Under the pieces are notes generated by a model. It made no database searches, was not told the origin of the DNA, and saw only the letters and a program-made list of their open reading frames with translations. The position numbers and the translations under genes were made by a program. DNA of 64,000 nt from Asterochloris sp. CNOR1 (Eukaryota; Chlorophyta; Trebouxiophyceae; Trebouxiales; Trebouxiaceae): the NCBI GenBank assembly GCA_963969365.1, contig OZ017758.1, positions 1,798,001 to 1,862,000 of the forward strand, in the 5' to 3' direction. Positions 24,061 through 39,561 of this stretch are shown here, piece after piece. Numbering within the stretch: position 1 is the first letter of the stretch; each line of letters begins with the position of its first letter.

Positions 24061-24621
24061 GCCTTGATGAACTGCCAGGCATCCTGGGCTGTTGCACATG
24101 CACTTGCTGGCCTGCTGTGTGCTGGACATGGCTGTTTGCTCCACCATCTGCGGGGCCTTGCGAGATGAGGATGCTGTCTCAACAGCATAGACAGAGCTCT
24201 GAGTGAGCAAGGACATGAAAGACCAAGTTGCATGTGACGTTTGATCGGAAACTGCCAGATCTCGCTGTGCTATTGCCCTTGTGTCAGCAGTGGCGGTAAG
24301 GATTACAGGAATGGCAAGCTTGCTGTAGGTCAGGAATCTGGCCTGCCTGATCTTCCAGATCGGCAACCGTATTCATCAAATAGTTTGTAAAGTACCTGCA
24401 TCCAGCCCTGAGAGTGTGACCTCAACGCGTCCAACAGCATCGCAAGTAACATGCAGGGTGCCAACGTACATACCCAGCACACAGCAAACAGCCTGCCTGC
24501 TTGCCTGCAAGGCTGCCAGAAGCACAGGCTTCCAGCTCGGCAACCCATGCACAGCCAGCATCGTCAGCAGAAGGTGTGTGCAGAAATCCAACAAGCTGCA
24601 TCCCTTCAGCTATCCGCCTGA
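24061..24621. other. Intergenic region upstream of protochlorophyllide reductase
   Basis: About 560 bases between the last supported exon of the aspartyl protease (minus) and the reductase gene (plus). It should hold promoters of both genes and may hide a small first exon of either, since TGCAG acceptors occur just inside both coding regions. No specific regulatory motif was identified. Confidence 0.4.
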
Positions 24622-28043
<3,422 letters not shown>

Positions 28044-28306
28044 GCTAGTCCTTGACAATTGATGCCATCTCTGCTTGTCCAGCAAACACTGCAACCCACC
28101 CAGAAGCTGCTCTGTTGCTAAGGTGGCCATTCCACTGCCCTGCTGACCGTGCTGATTCTGAAGCCGTAGAGACCAGCAACATTGCTTTTTTGTTATGCAT
28201 TTCAGCTTATTTTCAGTGTCTACAAGCCTGCTGTCATTGCCGCAATAAAATAAATGAAGGCCATCTGTGTTCACAAGGAACACCCTCAAGGAAGGATGTG
28301 CTGGGG

Positions 28307-31300
28307 TCAGTAGTCGCCTCGCAGACCCTCAAGTACAAGCTCCTCAACAATGTGAGGCCAGATCTCGTCAAACTGGTTGGCGCGAGCTTCTGCACGCTGG
28401 GCACTCTGCACAGCAGAGGCCCACATCCGGTCTACCTGGCTTCCTGGGCTGGGTTTGCCCTGCTGCCCGTCACAGTCATCTGCAGGCTCCTTCTCGTGAG
28501 CATCAGCAACCTGCAGACAGAGACTCATCTGTCTCATGGAGGGTAAGAGCTTGGGTGCCAGTTGTGATATCCAGCACCATGACACCCACCAAGCGGGCTA
28601 GCCTGCTGGTCTGCGCAGCATCCTGCACCGTCTGAATGCCAGAAAACATTGCCTGGGCCTGCGACACTTCCAGTTGCGTGAGTAGCTGACCATTCAAAAT
28701 CTGCAGCACAGCAAGGACCTGCTGAGCGAGTTGTGGTTGCCAGTAACAGCCCTTGTGAGGTGGTTAGGGCAGCGTGCAGCAGGGTCGAGCTTCCCACTGG
28801 TGGCGGAGGCCTGGTGTGGTCCAGGCAGCATGCAGCAACATGTGTGTTGGCTGTTGCGCGCAGGCTAACCTGCAGATTGGGAAGACTGTAGGCTATGAGG
28901 GGCCTGAAGAGGGTCAGCTGAAGAATGCCATTCTTGTGAATGGTCAGCTCTGCCAGGCGGGTCAGCCGCGACAAACACTGCACCTGTAGGGTACAGGCAC
29001 CAGGTGACTGGAGCAGCTGCCAGAGGACAGGCTCAGCCTGAGCAGCATGCACTATGCAGCATCTGTCGAGTGACACACAGGCACGCCTGTTGCTGTGCAA
29101 GCTGAGGCTCCACCTGGGGCAGGGTCTGCAGCCCATTGTCGCTGAGCAGCAGCTTGCGCAGGCGCTGCAGGCTGAGCAGGTGAGGGATGTGGCGGCTGAT
29201 CTGGTCCCAGGCCGTTCTTTGAAGGGCCACCTCCTGCAGGACCCGGTGAACATGTCATCCTGACATTCACACTGCAAACACACGCTGCCATCATAGCCAC
29301 TTCTTGCAGGGCAGTTGGTGACAGTGGTACGTTGTGCATGCAGCTGCCATTCTGAGAGTATGGATGCTGATCCAACCCCGGGCTGTTGCCTGCAGAGTCA
29401 CGTCCTCCAGGGCAACCCACTGTTTGGGTGCTTGTGACTGAGCAAGGAAGTCAGTTTGACTCCCAGGCAAGGATGTGAAGCCTTGCGGGATAGAGTAGAA
29501 ACTGCAAGGCCTTGGTGTATGTGAGCAAGAGACAGCGTCAATGGCGACGGCAGCAGGCGTCTCAAAGGCACTGAGCAACGTCTAAATCTGAGTGAGTGCC
29601 TATGACGGCCACCACCATACAGTGACAGCTTTGCTAGAGAATGCAGAGGCAGCTGGCTCTGCATCTTACATCACATCCAACGTGTTGCAGCAGGCCCATG
29701 ATCATGCAGCTGGTCATCACTCCAACGCCAAGCATGGCATGCAGCCGTACTGAGCAGGCTTGAGTGCGCAGCTGCCTTGGCTGCCGAACATCACTCACAG
29801 GTGACGAAGAGGATCAGCCCTCAGCGAGCGGTAAGCCCACAACTACAAACCCATAAGCAGCTGTTGGCCTTACACAACACGGCCTCACCTGCACAGCTGC
29901 ATTGCTGGGCAGGCGCAGTGCATACAGGGCGTCCCCTGTGATCACAAGGCGCTGCCCCTCCTGCAGATCTGCGGTGCCCCTCGGGTGAGTGTGGCCGTGG
30001 CGGTGCTTGCCCCCACCCTCTCCGCCGCGGTGCTCCCTGCCCGGCCGACTGCCCTGAATGGGAGGATCCCCCTGCAGTGCACGCAGCCAAACAGACTGGG
30101 GTGGGCTTGCCCCAACAGCAGTCGCAAGCTGAGTGCTTGCTGAACAGGATAACGGATATACAGTCCAGCGAGGCAGTCTGCAAGAGCCCTGCGTCCATAG
30201 CGCACTGTGAAAACATCCAAAGAGTTAAACACCCCTTCAAAGCGGCAAAGTGTGAGTGGCATTGACAGAGCTCATGCAAGAATTTCAAGGAAACTTGCTG
30301 TCAGCCGGTGTGCAGTCTTCAGGGCACAGCATCACCTCAAACTGGACCGTATGAGCCAGCCCAGGCACCAGGACTGACAGGTTTCAACAAGTGTTATGTG
30401 AGCACTCATAAACCCCTCACCTCCTCGGGCAGCCTGCTACAGCCGGCCTCGGGTGCCTGTGAGTCTGACACAGGCACCAGAAAGGAGGGCATGCCCCTGG
30501 AGCTCCCGCGGCGCCCAATGAGCGCGCAGCTGGCCTCCACCCTGAGCCCCTGCCCTGGCTGTTCCGAGGCACATGCAGACGCCTCAAAGGCGGTGTGCTC
30601 AGCCAACCTGGCACTGCTGAGCGGGCTGCACTCCAGCGGCTGCCGCTCAGGTGCTGCTGGCTCGGACTGCACTGGGACCCTGTTGTGGCTTTGCTCTGGA
30701 GCTCTGTATGGCTGTATCTTGGGCGGCAAGCAGCCATTGACTGCCAAGCTGTTGTCCCCAAGCTGGTACCTCTGAGACACAGGTGCTGCAGGTGCAGCGC
30801 AAGGACTGTGCTCTCGAGAGCAGGAGCCAGCCTGCAGCAAAGGCTCTGGGGCGTCTGGTGTGCTGGACACAGGCTGCTGCTGCTCTGAGGGCTCTGACTT
30901 GCTGCAGTAGTCCTGCTCCCCTTCTGGCTGTAGGACCTCGTCACCAGCAGCAATATCCTGGGCTGCAGATGCTGCCTTCTCCTCCACGTGGCCGCCGTTC
31001 TCTGTGCAAGAAGTATCCCCTTGAGTAAGTCAAGCCCACCGGAAGCAAAGCCATGTACTCATGCCAGGCCGCTCAGTAATGGACTGGGGTCTAGCAGGTT
31101 GACAAAGCACAGCTTTCAGCACGCAACTGAATGTATACAATGCAAGGGCGGCACAGCTCACAAGTCGCTGCTCGGCAGACTAAGAGCTCATGTCCATAGG
31201 ACAGTGCTCTCATGCTGGCTCACCCTGCATATATGAGTCCTGGTGCTGGCAGAGGTCCCAGGCTGTGCCCTCCAGCACATGCGACCGGTCTGGTGGCGTG

Positions 31301-34300
31301 GCAGCCTGTGGCTGTGCAGTCCTTTCCAGCTCTGCTGCCTGCAGGCGGCAACAGAAAACCACTGGTCCTTCATGCATTGCGTCTTTGTCGCAGGTACATG
31401 GTGCTTGTCAGCTGGTGCTTGGCAGCTGGTGCTTGGGGGGACGTGCCAGCAGGACTCGAGCAGAGCAGCTACATGGCCCCCCGTGCTCCCTCTCTGAGGG
31501 CATTGTGAGCCTGCAAACAGTCCCACCGTAATCAACAAACACCAATTTTGGCCGTCGATGCACCTCCTGCACTGTCTCTGGGGCTTCAGAGGAGTCCCCT
31601 GGAGAGAGAAGCTGCTCTTCTGCCATCAGGACTCCACTGCTGCTCTCTGCGTCCTCTTCAGCTGCGGACAGCTGGCACCAAGGCTCCACAGCAGACATTG
31701 GCAGCGCCAGTACTGGCACGCTGATGGGCCTGGCCTGCCGCTCAGGCGGCCCTGGCGGTGGGTGCTCCTGAAAGTACAGGCAGCTGCCTCAGGGGGTTTT
31801 GGCAGCTTCATTTGAATTGGCAGTTGTCTGAGAGGTGGCAACAGAACTGCACTCATCAGCCACCCAGCCGCTGCTGCCTATGCAACGCATGCAATCTAAG
31901 CAGCAACCTTCTATAAAAGAGTGAGGGCATCAAGGACCCAGTAAATAGCGATGCACCCCTGCTGCACCACTGCAGTTGACCTTTCAGGTTGCAGAGGCAT
32001 CAGGCAGCTGACTTGTCCGCACCCCTAAGGTCTGGCTGCTACACGGCGCCGCTGAGGGGCCTGCCCTGCCTGCTTCCCCTGTGCTGGACACAAGAGCATG
32101 CTGCACACCTCGAGGTCAGGCTGCACCACCAGCAGCTGCTGAGAGGCCACATTTGGGGCGCCCTCTTGCTGCTGGCCCTCCTCAGGGGACACGTGGGGTC
32201 CGAATAGGGTGCTCACAGCCTGGGCAAAGGGCGTGGCTGTCTGCACAGCCTGGCTGAGCGACTGGAAACCCTGAGCCTGCAGCTGGGCCGCTGCATCGCG
32301 CTCTGGCTCTGACACCTGCACACAGCATGTGAAAGCAATCTGCTGCAGCACCCAGCGCACAAGGCCGCCTCACATCTGGTGACTGCATCTTGCTCCAGAG
32401 CCTGCTCACCCAACAGCTGCGGCCTGCTTAGCTGAGCTCAAGGATGCGGTGGGCTGCCGGAGCTTAGCAACAAGCCATTGACGATGATTGGACAGAGAAC
32501 ATGAGCCATTCTGCAGGCCTGTGTCCAGAGCTAAGAAAAGCTCATGACCATGGCCACAAAAGGCATGATGACTAAATCTCAGTTGCCACTGTGGCTTCGA
32601 AAGAACTCGAATTTGTCGCAAATTGCAGATGCACATTGCCAAGAGCAGGGCCCAGCAGATGGCTGCGGGTACAAAAAAGTAGGGAGGCAAGCTGTGCCTG
32701 GGAGCCGCCAACAGGCCAGCTCACCTGCCGGCCATCCAGCATGTCAAGGCTGCTGGGGCTGCGAGCAATGACCTCCAGACGCGCAGCAGCGCTGCTCTGC
32801 AGGGCGGCCAGGGGGTTGCCATCCACTGCCAGCTCTGTGAGGCTGATCAGGTGAGACAGGCTGCTGATGGAGGTCATGCTTGTCAACCTGCACTGCAGCC
32901 ACTGCTCTTCGGGCAGCACTGGCAGATACGGCCTCACTGCCTGGCTATGGGGTCAGGTTCCTCCAGTCAGAACACATGGTGTGACATGATGCTTGCTGCA
33001 GTATGAATGGACTGGCATACCGGCAACACACCCTCTCTGTCTGGCAGCTTAGTTCAGCTGCGGCTGAACACAGAGGAGGCCGTATGGACAAGCACCTGGC
33101 ATGCTGCGCAGTCTGCATTCCGCACTCTGACATGCAAGCTGCCTCTGGCCAGCCCACAAACGCTTGCTGCACCTGTTGTTACTGAGCAGCAGCCGCTGCA
33201 GCGACAGGGGCAGGGCCGCTGGACTGCTGCGTCTGGCGTCCTGCCCATCTGGCGCCTCATGATGCTGCTGCTGCTGCTGACCCTGCGCACCCCTGAGCTG
33301 TGCTTGGCCCGCATCTTGAACAGTGCTGTCGCCAGCTGCCTGGGCGCATGAGGGAGCGCCTGATCAGTTACTCAAGAGTAGCATCGCCATTGTGCCAGCA
33401 GCACATGCAATGACTTCGTGGGTGCTGCCAATCCCACAACTGGGATAGCCCCTCAGCCTGCCTCAATCGGTTGCATCCTGTTCTGGCGGCCTCAGACAGG
33501 CACAGGGAGGAGCTGCACTGCACAGAGAGCAGTGAGCGCCACCCACCTCGTCTGCTGAAGACACTTCTGACGGCATCATGCAGGCATAGGGCATCAGCAG
33601 CGCTCACATGAAGGGCAGCAGTCAATTGACACATTGGCAGCCATCTGCTTCATCTCATGCAGATGGCACACAACGTCACCACACATCCACGGCTCATTCC
33701 ACATCAAAATCATGCGCCCGCGTACCTCCCCTGCTGCAGCCTCCTCTGGTGGCATCAGGCTGGCAATGAAGTTACGCCCCAGGTTGAGCTCGGCCAGGAC
33801 TGACAGGTTCTCGATGTTGCTGAGGTGGCGAATCCTGTTGCCGCTCAAGTTGAGCAGGCGCAAGGAGACCAGGGTGCTGATGCCGTCCATTGTCTCCATG
33901 AGGTTGCTGTGGAGGTCCAGCACCTCCAGGCAGCGCAGCTCCTGCAGTGAAAATGGCCATTGCCTTGACGAAAGTCTTATGGGCAGAGCTCTCTTGATGA
34001 AATAGAGGAGACCCATCACACACTGCACACAGACCGACAGGACCACAGCACATCTGTTTTGTCTGCAGCATGCTGGCAACCCAGCCCCCATAACCGACCT
34101 CGAGTCCAGCCACTCTGCTCAGGTAATTGCGCCCCAGCATCAGAACCCTGAGGGCCCGCAGACTCCCCAACCCTGCCAGCGACTCCACGCAGTTGCTGTA
34201 AGCATTGAGGACCTGCAGGTTGGCGAGGGACTTGTGAGCATGGCACAGGCAAAGATCAGAGGGTGATCATCATCAGGCAGGGTTCCATGCAGACGTCATT

Positions 34301-36744
34301 GCCCGCCAGTAAAGACACCGCACACAAATCAGCAGGGAATTGCCTACCCCCATGTACAAGAGCCTTCTTGATTGACCCATTGGCAACAGCATCAGTACCT
34401 GTGCAAACGATGAATGCGCACCAAGGCAACATGCCGCCTGAGCAGCTAGCTGCAAACAGCAAGCACCTGCAGCTGGGCCAGCCCCTCCAGCCTGCTCAGG
34501 GCGGTGATGCTGTTGTGCTGGTAGCTGAGCACCTGTACGTCACCCTCACCTGCACACAGAAGCGCTCCTTGTGGGTACAAGTGGGGTGCACATTACAGCA
34601 AGCTGCATGCATGACCATCAAGAGGTTCACGACAATGCAGCACTGCTACCTTGGGGGTCCTCACCAAGCCAGTAAATTGCAGCACTGTATAGATGCCATT
34701 CCTGTGCAGCAGACTGCACACCTGCAGTTCCCGCTGCAGCTGCCCGGCAGCGCCCGCAACAATCATGAGGTGCACACACAGACTGGCTCCTTGGAGCAGG
34801 CAGCAGCCCACAGCCCCTTGCCAGCAGGCGGCACCCCTGCAGACCACGCCGCACCCCCTTGGCAGGCCAGCACATGTCCCTGGCTGCAGAAGTGGTCACC
34901 TTCCAGCAGGCAGCACTCTCGCAGCTCCATGTGGTCCAGGCACAGCCGCACAGGGTCCATGCTCTTGGCAGCGCTGCTCCTGCTGGCCACCAGCACCCCT
35001 GGCTGCCTAGACTCCCTCAGGATCAGGCCCTGCCTTGCACCACCACCTTTTGGGCTGCTCGCCAGCAGCTGGTGCTGTAGCTGCCTGCAGCAAGGACTCC
35101 TGCTTGGGGTGATGTCACACACGGGGTCGACAGCGGCCAGATCTGCATGTGGCCTCTGGCAATGCCCTCCAACACCTGGTGCTGCGGCTGCCTGCAGCCA
35201 TCCGTCACCTGTCCATCCCATAAGCGCTGTGCCGACACCAAGGTTCGCATCTGGCGGTGCCTGCCAGCAGCTGCTGCTGCTGCATCTGCTGCGCGGGGCA
35301 GTCACACGCTTTATCCTGGCTGCTGATGCCTTATGAGGGCATTTTACCATCTGGCCAGACCTGCAAGGGCATGCTCGTGGGCCCAGGGCCCTGGGTTCAA
35401 GGCTGCACCGTTGCGTGACAGGAGGACCTGATGGGCCTACATGCTTCCATTCAGCAGGCGCCCCAGGCTCCTCAGATCCGGCTGTCCAAGGACTGAACGA
35501 TCATTGTACTGCGCGCGCCATGCCCCAGCAAACATGTGTCCAGTCACAGGCACCCACCTGGCAAGGGCGCCCCAATCGTGGGTGTCTGCATGCCCCTGAG
35601 CTGCCCGCGGTGCAGGCGCGCTGGCCGAGTGGTTCAGGGCGCGGCCGTTGGGCACGGGCGGGCGCCGACTGCGGCTTGCAGACGCGCCACGCGGCACACC
35701 ATCATTGACCCGTGCGATTGCCGTTACCTGGGCCGACAGATCAGAAGGGTGGGCACAGGGATGCAGGCTCCACCAGCTGAGCAAAGGACTGACTGACAAA
35801 CTTGCTACACTGAGCCAGCGGAGCGAGCTCAGCGAGGTCCGTGTCACAGCCTGGTCAAGTGGCCCTACATGCTATGGTCCCTGAGTGGAATACAATGCCA
35901 GCCTGCTGCTGGCCATGTGCCATGAGCAGTGGGCAATCAGGCATAGATGCAGCCAGCAGCACCCTGTGCATGCAACCAGAGGAATGGCATACACCGAGAG
36001 GCGACCAAGAGAGTGCAGCAGAGGCCATGCTCTGGCTTGCACTTCACTTGATCTGACCCCAATGTCCTTGCCTCCAGCGCCTGGCTGTATTGCAGTGCTC
36101 ACCAGAGCTGCATGCTGTACTGGCGTCATGGCGCTGCTGCTGCGTGGCAGCGCCCGGCTGCCTGGGCCCCCGGTGGCAGGCCGCAGTGGCTGAGGCGAGG
36201 GTGGCCTGCCCCGTCTCTGATGCACAGACTGGCCGTGCACAGCGAAGGTGCTGGCTCCCAGCCTGAGCGCCAGCAGACATAGTGGATCAGGCGGAGGCCA
36301 GCAGACAGGCTGGCTGCATTGCAGCTAGTCTAGCTTCTAGCCAAAGTGCTTGCTGACACTGGGTAGGACGTGTCTACAGGCCAGACTGGCCTGTAGATGT
36401 GCTGCCGCCTCAGCATAAGCCCCAGGAGGCGGCAGCCACCAAACAATTGATGGAATGTATAGCTGAGGACCTGAAGAGCAAGGCTGCCAGGAGGGTCTGC
36501 CCGTACTCACGTGCTGAAGCCTGGTGCTGCATAAGGAGACGCCTTGCTCTCAGGGGCAGACTGCGGTCTGCCTGTCAGCCCTGATGCCAATTTGCCTCCA
36601 TTGGCATTAGATAAGACCTCCTGCAGTAGTTTGAGGCGGTCGGCCTCTGACAGCTGATGAATGGTACCGTGTTGTCAGGGATCCTACCTTGCGTAGCAGA
36701 GCAGTGGCTCTCCTTGCAGGGCTCTGTTCCCTCTGCCTGGCCAT
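28307..36744 (-). CDS. LRRC49-like leucine-rich repeat protein (tubulin polyglutamylase complex subunit)
   Basis: Exons that join in phase from the start: 36688-36744, 36511-36653, 36103-36214, 35558-35727, 34900-35492, 34467-34549, 34099-34230, 33726-33941, 33173-33339 and 32725-32887. Later exons, less exactly bounded, run to a stop at 28307. The N-terminal ~190 residues are disordered (RPQSAPESKASPY). The LRR block matches vertebrate LRRC49 in order: RLCLDHMELRECCLLEG, VQVLSYQHNSITALSRLEGL, LRVLMLGRNYLSRVAGLE, LEVLDLHSNLMETMDGISTL, LQRLLLSNNRLTSMTSISSL and LTELAVDGNPL. The C-terminus also matches: LTRLAELTIHKNGI, LEVSQAQAMFSGIQTV, and RAEARANQFDEIWPHIVEEL, like the LRRC49 helix before its end. 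LRRC49 belongs to the complex that adds glutamate chains to tubulin on cilia and centrioles. Exons between 29600 and 32400 (acidic and Gln/Ser-rich) are only approximate. Confidence 0.83.
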
Positions 36745-36969
36745 ACCAGCTCATCTGTGGAGAGGATTGACAGACGTGCATGAGGGGTACTGATCTCGGA
36801 AGAATTTCATGCAGCAGCAAGATGTGATCAGAAAGGTGCTACAGGCAATCACTAGTCCTCATAACTCATCAGTTGTGCATGATGGCCTGCAACAACCCCG
36901 CCATGGCGGGTCAAAATCCATTTTCTTTCCGTCAATGCAGATCGCCACCGTCCAGCAATTCAGGCAGCC
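36745..36969. promoter_or_regulatory. Shared divergent promoter (LRRC49-like / NUP43-like)
   Basis: Only 225 bases separate the two proposed start codons, so both promoters and 5' leaders must overlap or sit back to back. No core element was identified. Confidence 0.5.
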
Positions 36970-39475
36970 ATGGTGCACGCTGGAGACACTGACGATCCTC
37001 ATCTCATCAGGACACCCATGGACAGGCGGGCCAGCAATGTCTGTTATGTCACTGGTGATTCTGGGCAGCCTGATGAAGCAGGCAGGCACAGGATCCGGAG
37101 GTTGATCGTGACAGGCAACTGGCGTGAGGACGAGCAGGCATGGGATCCGCCCACAGCACAGACGGAGAGAGGTTGAGCTCCCACAAGGCCTGACAGTTGG
37201 AGCCCTGTGCAGGGCCACTTCCTGACGGTGCACATCATTGAGGCGCTGTGCACGCCAGCACTGGATGAAATTCTGCCGGCACACGTGGACCCGCTCTCGG
37301 ATCTCAAGCTGGCGGGCGCTGCCACCTGCCTGACGGTGAGGGCAAGCAGAGACTCTCCAGACAACAGCCAAGCTCTTGCAGAGTCGCATTGCGGCTGTGG
37401 TCGTCTGCGCAGTCCCTGACGGTAACACTGACATGCACATCGCATCCTCATCAGCAACTTGTGCCCTCATGCTGCAGGCATATAGACCTGCCAGCAGTCT
37501 GGCTCTCACCCAGGTGTACATGGGCATGGCTCAGGGCTCTGTGTCACGCCTCACCCTGTCACATCCCAGAGGGATCGACAGCCTGGGGGTGAGCAGCACT
37601 CAGCTCTCTTTGGCACCCTTCATGTTGTTCTGGCACGCTCCCAGGCTGATCACCACATACGCCAGTGGTCTCGTCCATGGAAAGGGCACTGCTTTGGGCG
37701 ACTTGCCAGGCCGACATGTATGTGTCTGGCTGGGCTGTCATCACCCGCTACCTCTCATGTGTGGCACCATCAAGCTTGTCATGCCTGATGTACAAGTCAT
37801 GAGGTGCATAGCAGCAGTGAGATTTGATCTGTGGGATGCACAAGCTTGTCACAATTGCCATAAGACCAGCAAGGCAGCCGTGAGACCATGTTTGCGGTGC
37901 ATGCAGATATGCCATGTTGGCTGCAAAAGTCAGCAGCTGCATGGCAGCTGAAACATCATGATGTGTATTACAGATGAGCAGCTGCAAAGCGGGCAGGTAT
38001 CTCGGGGCTTCAGCCCTATGCCATGAACAGCAAAGCTCATGGCGACTGATGGACCTGATGTCCTTGGCTGTAGATTCCGCATGACGACATAGAGATCAGC
38101 CAGAGCGGCATGCAGCCCTGGCAGACTAATCACAGTGGCAAGGTGGCTGCCATTGATGTCTCCCTGGATGGACAGGTGACGCACCAGCAGTTACAGCAGG
38201 GCTGCCTCTTTGCAGAGTGCTGCCATTTTGCATTGTGACGAAGCAGCTGCTGCACTGCATTAGACCTAGAGAGAATCATCAAAGGCACCTGTTGCTGCAA
38301 CCTGCACTGTAAAATGTGTGCAGAGGCAGCACCCTGTGATCGCAGGTGCTCACAGCAGGGTCTGATGGCAAGCTGTGCCTATGCCCCTACACACTGACAC
38401 ACCAGCAAGCAGGCTCAGCAGCTTATGCTGATGCTGGGCCATGGGAATCCTACTCAGCTGCCTGTTGGCTAACCGGAGACACATTTGTCACGGCTGGCAC
38501 ATCAGGTGAGAGCGCGGCCTCCAGCGCCTGCAGTTGTTAGCCTAACCTGTACATGTGATCACCATACATGCTGCCATCCACTGGTGGTCTGTCCCCACTG
38601 ATGCTGCATTGGTGTCTTGGCCAGATGTCAGCATGGGTCACTGCTGAGCATAGCTGAACTTGTGCCGCCGTCTCTGCAGTGGGCCTGCAGCTGTGGGACA
38701 GCAGGCAGCCTGGCGGCAAATGTAGGCGATCTCCCCTCCACTGGGGCAGCTGCAAGGTGCAGACGAGAGTCATTAAGCTGCTCTCATGACCTGCATGTGC
38801 CACTCAGTGCGCCTCTTTGCTAAGCAGCACCCCCAAGAGAGTCGAGAGGCAAGTCTGTACTGCCTGAGCGTTGCATTCATGCGTCTGCAGGCAGGGGTGA
38901 GTCGTATACACAGTCTCGCTCCCGTCCCCCACCAGGGGCCCCTTGTGGCCTCTGGGGCTGCTGAGGGCGCTGTGCTGCTGTGGGACCTGCGTTTCACACA
39001 GCAGCCTACAGTGTGCACAAAAGCACACCCAGGGGCTGGAGACGTGTGGCAGGTAAGGCACGCTGACATGCTGACACGCTGTTGATGTGAGCATGGCCTG
39101 CAAACCTGCAATGAGCCCCATGCCTTGCTGTAGGTGCACAATGCTATGTGGCTCCTGTGTGATACCATGCATTGACTTGCAACCCCGTTGCAGGTTCAAT
39201 ATGATGCTGGCTGTTACAGTGACATGGGGGACAGGGAGCATGCGTTGCTTGCTTGCACAGGCTCAGGAGTACTGATCGACATTCCACTGAGTAAGGCCAT
39301 GATGCCAGGATGTGATACTGAGCAGATCAAGAGCAGTAAAAGGCATGTTCACAGGACACAGTGTCGCGAAAGCATCAATGCCTTTGCAACTGGAACAGAC
39401 GGTGCTGAGAATGAAATCATAGCTGTTAGCGACAGTGAGGAACTCATACACCTGCGCCGTCCTAGGCCTGTGTGA
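36970..39475 (+). CDS. NUP43-like WD40 nucleoporin
   Basis: Exons well supported by phase and splice sites: 37213-37335, 37382-37588, 38074-38175, 38346-38505, 38680-38756, 38891-39052 and 39194-39475. The first exon (from ATG 36970, to about 37137-37171) has an uncertain donor. The translated order follows NUP43: IVTGNWREDEQ near the N-terminus, VYMGMAQGSVSRLTLSH, HSGKVAAIDVSLDGQVLTAG, VGLQLWDSRQPGGK, and LVASGAAEGAVLLWDLRF followed by KAHPGAGDVWQVQYDAG. The C-terminus has GTDGAENEIIAVSDSEELIH, matching the closing strand of the propeller. NUP43 is a small beta-propeller subunit of the Y-shaped (NUP107-160) complex of the nuclear pore. The gene is head-to-head with the LRRC49-like gene and ends 86 bases from the convergent WD40 coiled-coil gene. 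Confidence 0.8.
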
Positions 39476-39561
39476 TCTTATTGGCCAGCTGAATGACGTG
39501 GAGAACTGGAGCTTGGCTGAATGAGGGGTTAAGGATGAAGTCCAGTGAAGACTTGGGGCTG

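Noticed and set aside
34263-35336. 357-codon plus-strand open frame, the longest in the window
   Set aside because: It lies antisense to LRRC49-like exons that match the family and splice in phase; low-complexity composition and no recognisable domain.
35612-35690. tRNA-like sequence (GCTGGCCGAGTGGTTCA, a good A box of tRNA-Ser/Leu type)
   Set aside because: No pairing anticodon stem and no T-loop/B box follow. The minus strand is an open, in-phase exon of the LRRC49-like gene with good splice sites, so chance resemblance or an old tRNA fragment is more likely.
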